Shown here: positions 24,874 to 34,383 of the stretch, in pieces
How the letters are laid out: every line of letters begins with the position of its first letter
Position numbering within the stretch: the stretch's first letter is position 1
From: Chrysogorgia sp. JL179-B06
Lineage: Eukaryota > Cnidaria > Anthozoa > Scleralcyonacea > Chrysogorgiidae
Length of the DNA: 64,000 bases
Assembly (NCBI GenBank): GCA_035772405.1
Contig: JAYKKM010000442.1
Location: 449,001-513,000 of the forward strand
Direction: 5' to 3'
The notes under the pieces: model-generated
What the model was told of the DNA's origin: nothing
The model's database searches: none
Seen by the model: only the letters and a program-made list of their open reading frames with translations
Made by a program: the position numbers and the translations under genes

Positions 24874-25200
24874 GTGAATAGTGTTAAGCAAGTACTGACG
24901 TCATTTGCTATACGGGGTTGAAATCAGTGATGAAGCAGGAACAGGATGTTTAAGTCGTAGAATTTAGTGTTTCAAACAACTGATGACCAGTGCGGAAAGT
25001 TTGCCCAGAAACCAAACATGTCGAAAGTGAAACAGGTTTTACTCTAGACATGTTTGGTTTCTGTGCAAACTTTCCACACTGATTGTCAATTATTCGGAAC
25101 ACGAAATTCTACGACTAAACATCCTGTTCCTGGTCCATCATTGCTTTCAACCCCATATAGCATCCGAGACAGCACTTAATCAGATCATCATTCACACTGT
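24874..25200. mobile_element. Long-hairpin (foldback/MITE-like) insertion in the left terminal repeat
   Basis: Two arms of roughly 130 bp are inverted copies: GCTATACGGGGTTGAAA...AACAGGATGTTTAAGTCGTAGAATTT on the left, and AAATTCTACGACTAAACATCCTG...TTCAACCCCATATAGC on the right. The centre is near 25038. It is absent from the right terminal repeat, so it arrived after the Polinton or was lost on the other side. Confidence 0.75.
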
Positions 25201-25620
25201 GATATATATACTGACCCACACACCGTGTTTTTGAAAAAAAATACAAAAAATTATATTATACATAACCATCATACCTCACCCGATGTGATGTATACTTACG
25301 TGCACGTGCCATCCAAAAACTCCATATTTTTATTTGAAGACTTGTAATGTAGTATGAAATAAAAATAATCAAAACAGTTTTGGAATAACTGTCCTTATTT
25401 TTATTTTGAAGAGTAGTAATGTTTATTGAAATAAAAATAAAACACATATTTTGATTGAATTAATCATAGAAATTTCTACCATGGAGCTCTTACCTCGACG
25501 CCATCTTATGTCCGAATGACTGATATTCTCTAGTTACTGTATATTTAAAAATGATATTGCCGCAAAATATTTTAAGATGATATATCTCATAAAAATTATT
25601 TTGGGTGTTTCTTCCAAAAA

Positions 25621-26185
25621 GTTTGAGGGTTATAGTTTGAAAAACCTCAAAATAATTTTAGATGAAATATTACCCAATAAAAATATTAGAGTTGTGGAAA
25701 AAGTTTTAAAACCGTAAAACTGTTTTAATAAATTTGGAGAAAAGCCCCAAAAAATTTTAAGAGAATAGTAGAGTATATAAGCAGATGTTTTTTCATATTT
25801 TATCAGTTGTGTGTGTTTTGCTCGCTTGTAAGTTGTGCTTCGGTACAAGACTCTGACATCTTCCAATGTTCTGTTTTATTACTGCATTGGCGCGCGTTCA
25901 CCCGTAGTCGAATTTGCGATTGGAATGAGATTGACACAAGTCCATAGCGACAGTACTGGTCATCCCTTATTCAATGAATTGCTTATTTTACGCAAGGGTT
26001 GTTCGTTAGCGTATGATGAAAGAGTATAGTAAAAACACACACACGATGTAGAAGTTGGATGAATTATATTTAAAAAAACATGGAAATATTTACAAGCAAT
26101 ATTACGATAAATAAAAGGTTGTAATGCATTTCAAGGGGTCCCTTGTGGGATATAATACCGCTACAAATTAAAAATAAAAAGCAGT
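25621..26185. other. Subterminal AT-rich stretch
   Basis: No supported gene between the left terminal repeat and the first minus-strand gene. Confidence 0.4.
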
Positions 26186-26610
26186 TTAATGTTTCTGCAC
26201 TTTTACCATGGTTTTTGTACTTTCAAAGTACATGAATTGCTCACCCCTTGAGTCTACATACCCCCACACGCGGGGGTCATCGTTGTCGTCTTCCGGAGCT
26301 TCGTAGTCGTCGAAGTCATACTCCGAGTCTGTTTGGACGCGGAACGCCCACTCGCTCTCTTCAGGATCCTGCACCAGCAGGATCCCCGATACGTCCGTTT
26401 CTACGGTATTCTCGATGGGGGGTGGAGGGATGGTTTCTTTCTAAGAGAAAATAAAAAACATAATAAATACATGGCGATTGTATACAGACAGTAAAAAACA
26501 TTTTAGCGCTATCTTACATTTTCTTCTTTCTTTTCCTCGATGGAGTTTGTGTTGCGCGGTTTTGCGTTATTGGAGGCGTCTGAGTTTCTTGGTTGCATGT
26601 TGTCACCCAT
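26186..26610 (-). CDS. Acidic protein, two exons (predicted 115 aa)
   Basis: Exon 1 (26518-26610) starts at an ATG and gives 31 codons (MGDNMQPRNSDASNNAKP...) ending at a GTAAG donor. A 77-bp intron ends TCTCTTAG, and exon 2 (26186-26440) continues in phase with KETIPPPPIENTVETDV and an acidic stretch DSEYDFDDYEAPEDDNDD, ending TKTMVKVQKH. Without splicing the second part would lack an ATG. The gene points toward the left terminus; the acidic gene 56991 points toward the right one. Function unknown. An acidic protein at the terminus could be an early regulator, which is only a guess. Confidence 0.5.
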
Positions 26611-26670
26611 CTTCTTCGTTTGCTTGGCTCCAGCTTGAATTCGTTTTGGTTTGAGATGTTCTTACATGCT

Positions 26671-26770
26671 TATTTTATAATCACGATCTGCGGACTATTA
26701 CAAGGGTTTTGCGACTTTAACCAATCAGAGTTTCTATAATCAAACCCTCCCCCGTATCTATCCAATCAGA
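26671..26770 (-). promoter_or_regulatory. Promoter of the left terminal gene: TATA plus two CCAAT boxes
   Basis: On the minus strand TTATAAAATA lies 61-70 bp upstream of the ATG at 26610, preceded by two CTCTGATTGG (inverted CCAAT) boxes. The same CTCTGATTGG...ATTATAAAA arrangement precedes the plus-strand gene at 31862. Confidence 0.55.
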
Positions 26771-27380
26771 GATCGTTCATTAAAGCCTTCATGTCAAAAC
26801 AATTGAATTATTATGGGTAGGAACAATGAGTGTTGTTAAACGCTTAGGGACGCGTATATATAATAAGCGTCTTGTTCTAATTCCTCCCCTTATGTCAAAA
26901 GCAGTTGATTAATAATATGGGTAGGGACAATGAATTTGTGTCGATGGGGTTAAAGACGCTGGATTATAATTAGCAATAGGGTCTACGATGTCAAAAGTTG
27001 ATGTATTATACGTGTTGGGGATTAGCGGCCATTTTGTTTGTGGACTTTGGAGATACGTTTTTTAATGAGTGCTAACCTGTCTATTCAGTTGATGTATTAA
27101 TTACGCGTAGGGATTAGCGACCATTTTGGAGGGATTAGTCCCTGTGAAATATATATTTCCGTAGAGGTATATGTTTAAATACGTCTATATTCTAGATATT
27201 TAAGCATTTTTACATTTATTTAAAACATTTTTATGCTTTTTGATACTCTATTTTACACTTTTCATACAATTTAGTATATATTTTAATATACCCGTTAAAC
27301 AAATTTGCTCGATATCAAGAAGAGTGTTAATTAATTCATACATGTCAAAACAGATGATAAATGGTTTTTAATATACATGT
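26771..27380. other. Intergenic region with short diverged repeats
   Basis: Several copies of ATGTCAAAA(C/A)A(G)TTGAT plus GGGTAGGGA(C/A)AATGA-like blocks at 26790, 26890, 26985 and 27340. Related blocks in inverted orientation occur at 31540-31740. Probably a regulatory region duplicated within the element. Confidence 0.45.
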
Positions 27381-27381
27381 T

Positions 27382-27732
27382 TTAACGTAATAATTCTGCA
27401 TGGGTACAACACATTGTGTAAGAGTTTGCAAAGAAGATGTGCTTGCCAACGAGATCTTCTTGATTTTCGTTTCGATGAATCACAACAATAATAATTCCAG
27501 CTTGGATACCCATTCGGGTATTAAGAACAGAGGTAAGATTAAAATCTTTTAATATTATCCCGCGTCGGTCATCTAGCCAAATTTTATCCCGGTCATCTAG
27601 CCAAATTTTATTTTCGCTCATAAAGTCAACCACATAAAAATCAGAGTCTGGACACATGGCATATAAAAATTCAGAGCTGTATAACTTCACGTTATCAAGT
27701 TTAATTTCGTTTATATCTATACTTGTTGCCAT
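27382..27732 (-). CDS. Hypothetical protein, 116 aa
   Basis: Starts MATSIDINEIKLDNVKLYS and contains an imperfect tandem duplication (IWLDDRDKIWLDDR). Near its C-terminus LVGKHIFF resembles LVGKHVVF in the 220-aa minus-strand ORF at 52603 and LKGKYIHI in the ORF at 54932, suggesting a small paralogous family. A TATATATATA sequence lies 40-50 bp upstream. No known domain is recognised. Confidence 0.55.
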   Translation of the reverse strand: MATSIDINEIKLDNVKLYSSEFLYAMCPDSDFYVVDFMSENKIWLDDRDKIWLDDRRGIILKDFNLTSVLNTRMGIQAGIIIVVIHRNENQEDLVGKHIFFANSYTMCCTHAELLR

Positions 27733-27869
27733 GATGAGACTTGTCTAATAAATGTTTTTGGGTAGAGATGTCTATATATATACAAAGGATTAATCTTTTA
27801 CAATGAATATATATTGATGGGTAAGATACACACTTTTACCAATCTTATCGTGTTGGGATGAACCGAATT

Positions 27870-28031
27870 CTATTTTAAAATAATTGTTATATTCATCGTT
27901 AAAAAAAGTTCATACATCTGTGTCGGTTCGCCAGCAGGTTTGGGGATGGGTCTTGAACCAATTAACTGTAGATTTCGTTCACGAGATAGAGCCTTCATAG
28001 ATATTATATCTATAAATGTTGCTTGATTCAT
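27870..28031 (-). CDS. Hypothetical small protein, 53 aa
   Basis: Begins MNQATFIDIISMKALSRERN; its ATG overlaps the stop of the upstream gene (ATGA). Contains a PIPKPAGEPTQ turn-rich middle. Too short to classify; supported mainly by the tight junction and clean frame. Confidence 0.35.
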   Translation of the reverse strand: MNQATFIDIISMKALSRERNLQLIGSRPIPKPAGEPTQMYELFLTMNITIILK

Positions 28032-28291
28032 GGTTGATAGGGTGGAGGTTCATCGATTGCTACATTCACAAACTGACCGATCAAATGTGTAAAATCGTCC
28101 GATGAGTAGGTATATATATATTTCGTATCCCATAAAAATAATATCTTATATAGTATTATTTCGGGAAGTTCATTGTTTGGCAACATATCCATTTTACGAC
28201 ATTCAAGCACTTGATATTCAATATGTGAAAAATACTTTGCTAAATCGGTAATTATTACCAACAGAGGATTTTCTTTATTACCCGCAATCAT
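28028..28291 (-). CDS. Hypothetical protein, 87 aa, ending in a PPPY motif
   Basis: The sequence runs from MIAGNKENPLLVIITDLAK to a C-terminal DEPPPYQP. PPxY is the motif bound by WW-domain ubiquitin ligases and used as a budding 'late domain' by several enveloped viruses; it also occurs in adenovirus penton base and protein VI. The role here is inferred only from the motif. The stop overlaps the ATG of the 53-aa ORF below it. Minus strand, in the left accessory cluster. Confidence 0.5.
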   Translation of the reverse strand: MIAGNKENPLLVIITDLAKYFSHIEYQVLECRKMDMLPNNELPEIILYKILFLWDTKYIYTYSSDDFTHLIGQFVNVAIDEPPPYQP

Positions 28292-28516
28292 TTTGAAAGT
28301 GTTCTAAAAAAAATAGTACATCTAACATGTGTTTTTATATCTTTCCCTACAACGTTCTACCGATAAATATTTTAAGCAATGTGTACTGCATTATTAAGTC
28401 AACAAAAAGATTAAAAAGATTTACATGTATTAGTAATTGTCGGGGAGGGTCTTATAATATTTATTTTATCATTCAACCAATGAGAATACCCCGATTTTTT
28501 ATTAGGGAATTAAGTT

Positions 28517-28560
28517 CAACCAATCAGGTTACCCCATTTTTTTTACCGTTTTTTTATAAG
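28517..28560 (+). promoter_or_regulatory. CCAAT and TATA boxes before the H3-tail-like ORF
   Basis: ACCAATCAGG (28517) and TTTATAAG (28553-28560) sit 35-78 bp upstream of the ATG at 28595; another CCAATGAG is at 28477. Confidence 0.55.
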
Positions 28561-28594
28561 CGTTTGTTTCTAAATTTTTAGGCACAATCTCAGC

Positions 28595-29761
28595 ATGGCC
28601 CGTGTGAAACAGACTCATAAAAATTTGGAAAGTGGAAAAACCATTGCACGGGTTGAAAGTAGGGGAAAAGATATTCCCAAAATGTTAAAACAACGCCGTC
28701 AATAGCAAGAAGAATATCGTCAAATGGGACGGAATATTTCAGATGATGAACAAGCATACAGTCAAGAAATCACAAGAAAAAAGAACGTCAACCATCGAAC
28801 AACTAAAGACATTGCACAGTCGCCATTAAATATTGCTGTACCGATAACACTGTCCAGTCACATAAACCCTCTGCAAGCGAAGACGTCGCCACGGCAAGCA
28901 AAGCTACCCTCTCTACCCCCGCAAGTAAATTCACCATCTCAAGAACAGTCCGGTTACATACACCCTCTACTCCTGCAAGCGAAGTATAACACGTCGCCAC
29001 GGCAAGCAAAGCTACCGTCTCTACCCCAACAAGTAAACCACCCACCACCTCTATTATCGCAAGAACAGTATAATAGACCTCTTCAAACACCGCAAGCAAG
29101 GTATAATTTATCTCCTATTCCACCGCAAACGATTTCGCCGCCAGAGGTATATGAAATACCGGGGCAAGAAGGTGAATTAGATAATTACATACACGAAATG
29201 CCCATTGATTTCTTTGGACAAATCCCTATTACTTCACCTTCGAATTTAATACGAATGTGTGATGAAATGATACCCGTTCCCCAATTAATACAAATTGTGG
29301 ATGAAGCAGCAAACGCTCTTCTCCCAACATTATCGCCTATTCCGCCACCACCTATGGCTACAACACCCCAACCATTATTTCCACGGTGTGAAGAAGAGGA
29401 CGAAGAAGAAGAGGAAGATGACGACGATCGAGAAGTTTCGAACGATCCAGCATTGAAGAAAAGATGCTTCAAACGGTCTTTAATTTATATGAAACGTGAA
29501 AAAAAAGGCGATGAACATCATGAAGAAAAACGAAGGACGATCTATTCGAATTATAATCAAGATATTATTTGTACACAACGCGATAAATATCGTGAGTTAG
29601 AGGGTCTCTATATTGAGAAACTATATATAAATAAACAATATTTGCAATGGCGTTCTAAGAAATTTACGAGCGATTTGATGGAAAAACGCTATGTAATGGA
29701 TAATAATAAGGAAATACAAAAAAGAAAGAATGATTTGAAAAAAGGAAACCCAAATGTATAA
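28595..29761 (+). pseudogene. ORF with a histone H3-tail-like N-terminus, interrupted by a TAG
   Basis: From the ATG at 28595 the frame reads MARVKQTHKNLESGKTIAR, close to the H3 tail around Lys4 (ARTKQT). An in-frame TAG at codon 37 (28703-28705) is followed by the same frame open to 29761. The longer part is Pro/Gln-rich with near-repeats of SPRQAKLPSLP, then a run of about 20 Glu/Asp (29394-29430) and a basic, helical C-terminus (KKRCFKRSLIYMKREKK). Either the protein restarts at the ATG 28724 or the tail ORF is a separate short peptide. Chromatin-related or core-protein roles are inference only. Confidence 0.5.
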
Positions 29762-29804
29762 AATGAGAGTGTTGTAAATAAAAATAGTAGTGTAGTGAAA
29801 TATC

Positions 29805-30187
29805 ATGGAGGTGTGGAATATCATGGTAAAAGAACTGGCACGTTTTGAAATAAAAATCAATAAAAATATGGAACAAAGTGTGTGGAAATGTCTTGACGAA
29901 CATGAGAATTTATTTAAAAATATTATTGTCCATTTAAAAATTCCACGTGAACTTTTGGATGTCTATAATCGCATGGATCGCCATGAAATTGGACAAATAA
30001 TAGCATTTTTTGCTTTAATCCTGTGTTTTTTAGATATAAACACATTGATAATGAGGAATATTATATAAAATTATTTGTACGTCAAACAATTTTAGATTTT
30101 AGAAATTCGCATCTTAAATTCATTTTATACCCCCATGATAAAAACACACGTGGTTTTGGTTGTGGAATATATTCTTTGAATTTTTTA
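29805..30187 (+). pseudogene. Broken hypothetical gene
   Basis: Frame 29805-30068 (MEVWNIMVKELARFEIKINK...) stays open for 87 codons; near 30025 another frame takes over and encodes RYKHIDNEEYYIKLF and LKFILYPHDKNTRGFGCGI up to a stop after 30187. One frameshift therefore seems to split a gene of about 125 codons. No family recognised. Confidence 0.4.
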
Positions 30188-30189
30188 AA

Positions 30190-31360
30190 TTAGTCTAAAT
30201 ACAATTTTTCAATACTCTGTATTATGTCAGGATCTTCAAAGTTAATATTATATGATTCTATAATACTCTTAATAATAAAAGTAGATGATGTGTAGTATTA
30301 TTAGATGTAATCCTTACCCTTATAGAATAATTATATATTATATCCAAATGCGGGGGGTAATATTGTAAACTAATGGGTCTATTATTTTGTATAATACTAT
30401 TATTTTTAACTATATCTGAAAATAAACTGATTTTAAACTTATAAGGTTTACTTGTCTTATAAAATAATTTAAACCAATAAGAGTAATTCTGACAATTTTT
30501 ATAACAACAGGTACAGGGTGGGGGTTTCGTTATCATTAGCTTAACAATCTTATCGAGATTAAAAGTATAAACCCTATCGTTACTAGTTTTAAGTTTTGAT
30601 ATAGGGTTATGATTTTCGCAAAAGAAAATAAAACCACATGCAAGTTGATAAACTATTTTCTCAAAAGTATCTAACCTATGTTGATAATAAAAAAAGGTAG
30701 CCTTCAAATAAAACGGATCTATAAAATATAAATAAATAGAGCAATATGTAAATTCATGACTAAAACAACGATTAAGTCTATGTAATGTATTACAAAGATA
30801 AGAGCCTCCATACCCTATCGCTTTAGGAATTGTAGTTTGCTCATCATTAATAGTAATAGAAATAAAGTGGTAAACATCATTTCTTGGGTAACAACTTGTT
30901 TGAATTTCAATAAAAAAATTATCAGAATGATTATCATTCAAATGAAAAATAGATTTCACTAATGTTTGAGAGGGTATTAATAGTAATTTCTGATAACGCC
31001 CACAGAGTTTTTCACCATAAATATAATATTTTCGTTGTGTATGAACAACGGGTATTATATAGTGTTGTTTATCTGTTAAGATTCGCCAATCCCTGCATTC
31101 ATCTTGATGCATTTCAGTTTTCATTTTTTCAATATAGGCGTAGTCTTTATATCCCTGACCAATTTGTCTCGATTCAATTTCCATAATTCGATAATTCCCC
31201 CATAGTAATAGTCACATAAGTCACAGACGGCAAATAATAATCCAATGTATCGGTTACGAAAATGTTGTATATAATAAACAATTTTCAATATCGTCTTAAT
31301 ATTGGGACCGTGGTCATTAGCTTCTGCATAGCTTCTTTTATCACCAATATTTAACGACAT
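30190..31360 (-). pseudogene. Paralogous large gene, left copy (about 380 codons, frameshifted)
   Basis: The minus-strand gene begins at the ATG 31360 (MSLNIGDKRSYAEANDHGP), shifts frame near 31190, runs as the 308-codon frame 30258-31184, and its natural C-terminus (IIKSIIESYNINFEDPD) lies in another frame ending at 30190. Diagnostic stretches are CGFIFFCENHNPISKL and CTCCYKNCQNYSYWF. These match CFIFYCREHNPIGSLF and DKCRYKNCKSKSYFF in the right-hand gene 51130-52142, in the same order, so the two are duplicates. Cys pairs suggest a metal site. Function unknown. Confidence 0.6.
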
Positions 31361-31749
31361 TCTCAAATACGAATAATGGAACGCGTTTGTCAAAGAAATC
31401 GACTTGTATATATATACTATTTTCCCATTCTTATAATATATATTTCTACATGTAGAATTTAACACGATTTTGATCAAAATTTGAAAAAAGTATTATTGTA
31501 ACTACAATGTATAAACTAATTCCACGACTATATAATATATCAACTGATGTGACGTGTGTGTGTTTTAGAACAAAATTAGGGATTCGTGTCGTTAATCCCA
31601 CAACATAGCATTGCGGCAACTAATCCGCGAGTATTTGTTGAGAAGAAATTCGCTAAGTAGGGCGTCGCGTCTCTAATTCCCACAACACACATTCATTGTA
31701 CATGAGTATCACAAATCATCTGTATGACATGAAAGCTTTAATCAACGAA

Positions 31750-31812
31750 CTCTGATTGGTCAAACTAATCTATCCCCAGTAACGCATAGTAACGCAGGAT
31801 GCTATTATAAAA
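31750..31812 (+). promoter_or_regulatory. Promoter deciding the start of the next gene
   Basis: CTCTGATTGG (about 31749) and TATTATAAAA (31803-31812). Because the TATA box ends only 5 bp before the ATG at 31817, transcription should begin after that ATG, which favours the in-frame ATG at 31862. Confidence 0.55.
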
Positions 31813-31861
31813 CCCGATGTCGAAAATAATTAATATCAATCTGAGTGTAGGAGAGAGAGAG

Positions 31862-32680
31862 ATGGCAAAAAGATTAGACACCGTGAACAGCGAAATTAAA
31901 GAAGTAGATGACTACATCCCGTTAGAGACAAACCCCCAGGAAGAATCTGAAGGGACGACTATCGAAGAGTTGTATGCGGGTAAATATAATTGTGCATTAA
32001 ACAAATGTAAAGAAGAAATATCCCAAGAACGACAGAAATTATTTTTATCGCGTATCACACATATAATGGATTGTGAATGTTACCAGTTTAAGGGAGAGAG
32101 ACCCAGTTATCGTGAAGTAACTCTTCTCGAACTTCAAACGAACAAGTATTTTATTTATCATTGTTATGGTTATGATAGGAAGTTAAAACCCTACAAAGAA
32201 CTAACTCGAAGGGAACGGTCTACTGTCTACTATCAATATCGATGTCATGGTTTAGACTATTTATCTGAAAAAAAATCAAGAGATTATTTTAGTCAAAGTG
32301 AACTTATAAATAGATTAAGTTATTTATTTCGTAATGTTTTTCCCCCGAATGCTATTATCGGGTATAAAGGTGGTGATAAAGAATCGTCGTTAGTTAAAAC
32401 ACTTCAAGAAAAAACTATTTTACATTGTGTTAATCTTGAATATTTTGGAATTGAGAAGTACGATTATTTACTTTCGTTTTATAATCTTAAACCAAGAAAT
32501 TGTTGGTATCATACTAGTGAACCCACATGTTTATTGTATCATTGTAGTTTGTTTGAATGTCTTTTATTTGCTGCATGTTTGTTTCGTAAATTAGAAGATG
32601 GGGATAATGAACGATCGGTACTAGCTATGTATAAGGAATTTAATTTTTTAAATTTATTCTCTCCTGAACATTTTTCCTAA
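31862..32680 (+). CDS. Polinton-associated YKGG/NLE protein, 272 aa
   Basis: Start chosen at 31862 (MAKRLDTVNSEIKE) because of the TATA box position; an upstream in-frame ATG at 31817 would add 15 residues. The C-terminal half has IIGYKGGDKES, LHCVNLEYFGIEKYD and CWYHTSEPTCLLYHCSLFE. The combination KGG(x)E, N(L/I)E.FG..KYD and a C..H..HC box is shared with a protein type I recall from metazoan Polintons and related genes, possibly an RNase H-fold nuclease-like domain. That fold is inference. The N-terminus is charged. Intact, first gene of the plus-strand block that leads to the polymerase. Confidence 0.65.
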   Translation: MAKRLDTVNSEIKEVDDYIPLETNPQEESEGTTIEELYAGKYNCALNKCKEEISQERQKLFLSRITHIMDCECYQFKGERPSYREVTLLELQTNKYFIYHCYGYDRKLKPYKELTRRERSTVYYQYRCHGLDYLSEKKSRDYFSQSELINRLSYLFRNVFPPNAIIGYKGGDKESSLVKTLQEKTILHCVNLEYFGIEKYDYLLSFYNLKPRNCWYHTSEPTCLLYHCSLFECLLFAACLFRKLEDGDNERSVLAMYKEFNFLNLFSPEHFS

Positions 32681-32746
32681 ATAAAAAAATACACTTGTGT
32701 CTTTTGATTTTAAAAAAAATCAAAAAATATTGAATGTATTTTCCTT

Positions 32747-32986
32747 TTATTTTTAGAAACACAAAGATTGTTTAAAAAATTATCAAAAGTACATTTGACA
32801 ACTGTTTATATTTTAAAAATAAAACGTACATTAGAACGGTATTATTTTGTTAAAGATGTACATGTTATCAAAAATACTATTTTTGTTAAAATAGGAGAGA
32901 GAAGTTTAAAAAAAATTAAGATGATCTTAGCAACTCTTTGTACATTTCAATATATAAAAAATGATATCATTGTACGTATAGTATAA
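32747..32986 (+). CDS. Hypothetical ORF without ATG, possible 3' exon
   Basis: The frame encodes LFKKLSKVHLTTVYILKIKR to KNDIIVRIV, all Lys/Ile-rich, and has no upstream ATG. A strong acceptor-like CCTTTTATTTTTAG ends at 32756, so it could be an exon spliced to 31862-32680 or another RNA. Unproven. Confidence 0.35.
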   Translation, partial: LFLETQRLFKKLSKVHLTTVYILKIKRTLERYYFVKDVHVIKNTIFVKIGERSLKKIKMILATLCTFQYIKNDIIVRIV

Positions 32987-33026
32987 ATAAAACGTTCTTA
33001 ATTTTTTTTCTCGTATTGGAATTAAA

Positions 33027-33710
33027 ATGAGTCAGAAAAAAATCATCCATCACAGTGAACGTTTTTGGCTTACGAATCCAAGAAAAAGCGCGACAGTTGC
33101 TTTAAAATCAGCAGCAAATTTATATGAGTTTCAAGAAGTTCCTTGGCAACGTGGTGTAATACCCACGAGTTTTCTTGACGGTTTTAAAATTAAAACAAAT
33201 ATTCGAGCTTCAGGTCCATTTACTGATTTTTCATTGACATTTAGTGACAATAGAAAATTTCAAACAGATAAACAGAATTATCGTACGGGAGAATTAGAAG
33301 CAAGAAAAAAAAATTGGTATAAACGAAAAATAATTCATAGTATTGATGTAAAACTTAAAAATAATATTGGAGACAAATATAACGATGCAATAGGATGGAG
33401 TATTGTTCAAGTTAAAAAAGAGATATTCGAAGAGGGTGATTTGGGATCAAAAATTGGCCAAGCCAGTAAATATTATTTTGCCACTAATCAATTGTTTATT
33501 GATCCTGAGAAAAATTTCTTTAACGATGATAAACGTTTTGTAGATTTAGCTTATAATTTACCTGCTAACGAAGATTTTATTTTGATTCAAAACATTCAAT
33601 TTATAGATGATCATTTTTTTTATAAATATGGTATTAAAATTGGCGAGGCGGATAAACCCTATAATGATACGATATTTCTATTGTTTATTCTGATGGATAT
33701 ACGCAGATAG
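33027..33710 (+). CDS. Hypothetical protein, 227 aa
   Basis: Intact frame beginning MSQKKIIHHSERFWLTNPRK. Contains an Asp/Phe-rich middle (FTDFSLTFSDNRKFQTD) and a C-terminus LLFILMDIRR. Between the YKGG protein and the 126-aa ORF, same strand as the polymerase. No homologous family is recognised; the alternating hydrophobic pattern suggests a beta-rich fold. Confidence 0.6.
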   Translation: MSQKKIIHHSERFWLTNPRKSATVALKSAANLYEFQEVPWQRGVIPTSFLDGFKIKTNIRASGPFTDFSLTFSDNRKFQTDKQNYRTGELEARKKNWYKRKIIHSIDVKLKNNIGDKYNDAIGWSIVQVKKEIFEEGDLGSKIGQASKYYFATNQLFIDPEKNFFNDDKRFVDLAYNLPANEDFILIQNIQFIDDHFFYKYGIKIGEADKPYNDTIFLLFILMDIRR

Positions 33711-33713
33711 GGG

Positions 33714-33723
33714 TATATATAAA
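33714..33723 (+). promoter_or_regulatory. TATA box (TATATATAAA)
   Basis: Lies 30 bp upstream of the ATG at 33753. The same TATATATAA(A/G) element recurs before the genes at 37926, 53981, 54478, 55940 and, in slightly shorter form, 56991. Confidence 0.6.
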
Positions 33724-33752
33724 GATCGTTTTATCAAAGAGGGGTACGTGTC

Positions 33753-34133
33753 ATGGCTATGTTTCAGCGAGTACAAAATCAAGAGGGATGTAAGATTTAT
33801 CATGATTTAACACAATATAGTTATGTGGAATCCGGTTTTTTTTGGCATTTAGTAGGAAGTGTGGAAATTGAAAAATCAAGATATCATCTACTAATATCTA
33901 TAGCTGATTATGAAACATATTTACGGTATAAATTTATACTGGAAGTAGAATGTTCAAAAAATCCCAAAATGTATATTATACATCAAGAGGAACACGACAT
34001 TCCAGAAGAATGTTATGAATTTCTTCGTAAAATATGTGAAGCATGGAATGATGACCTATCCCCACGTATCAACGACAAAGGAATTGGAGAATATTTAAAG
34101 ATACTAGATTATGATAGAAAAACATTGTTTTAG
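33753..34133 (+). CDS. Hypothetical protein, 126 aa
   Basis: Starts MAMFQRVQNQEGCKIYHD just after its own TATA box. Acidic and aromatic-rich, with HQEEHDIPEECYEFLRKI near the C-terminus. No family is recognised. It lies directly before the polymerase region. Confidence 0.6.
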   Translation: MAMFQRVQNQEGCKIYHDLTQYSYVESGFFWHLVGSVEIEKSRYHLLISIADYETYLRYKFILEVECSKNPKMYIIHQEEHDIPEECYEFLRKICEAWNDDLSPRINDKGIGEYLKILDYDRKTLF

Positions 34134-34383
34134 TTATGAGTGCTTTAGGAGTATTATAGCATTATATTATGATTTTTTTTGTTTATAATAAAACTATAAA
34201 ATACACTTGTAAAAAATGTAAAGGGGAATGCGAATGTAATGTGGATTACCCTAATTTCATCAGTGTAAATTTTAATGAAATAAGAGCTTATAATGTAGAA
34301 AAATATTCAATGGACAATAACCTCTTATGTAACGAAATAATACACTGAATGTATGTTTTTATTTAAAACAAATTAATACATTA

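Noticed and set aside
29185..29472. Minus-strand ORF with a long Ser run
   Set aside because: Complement of the Glu/Asp-rich stretch of the plus-strand ORF 28595-29761.
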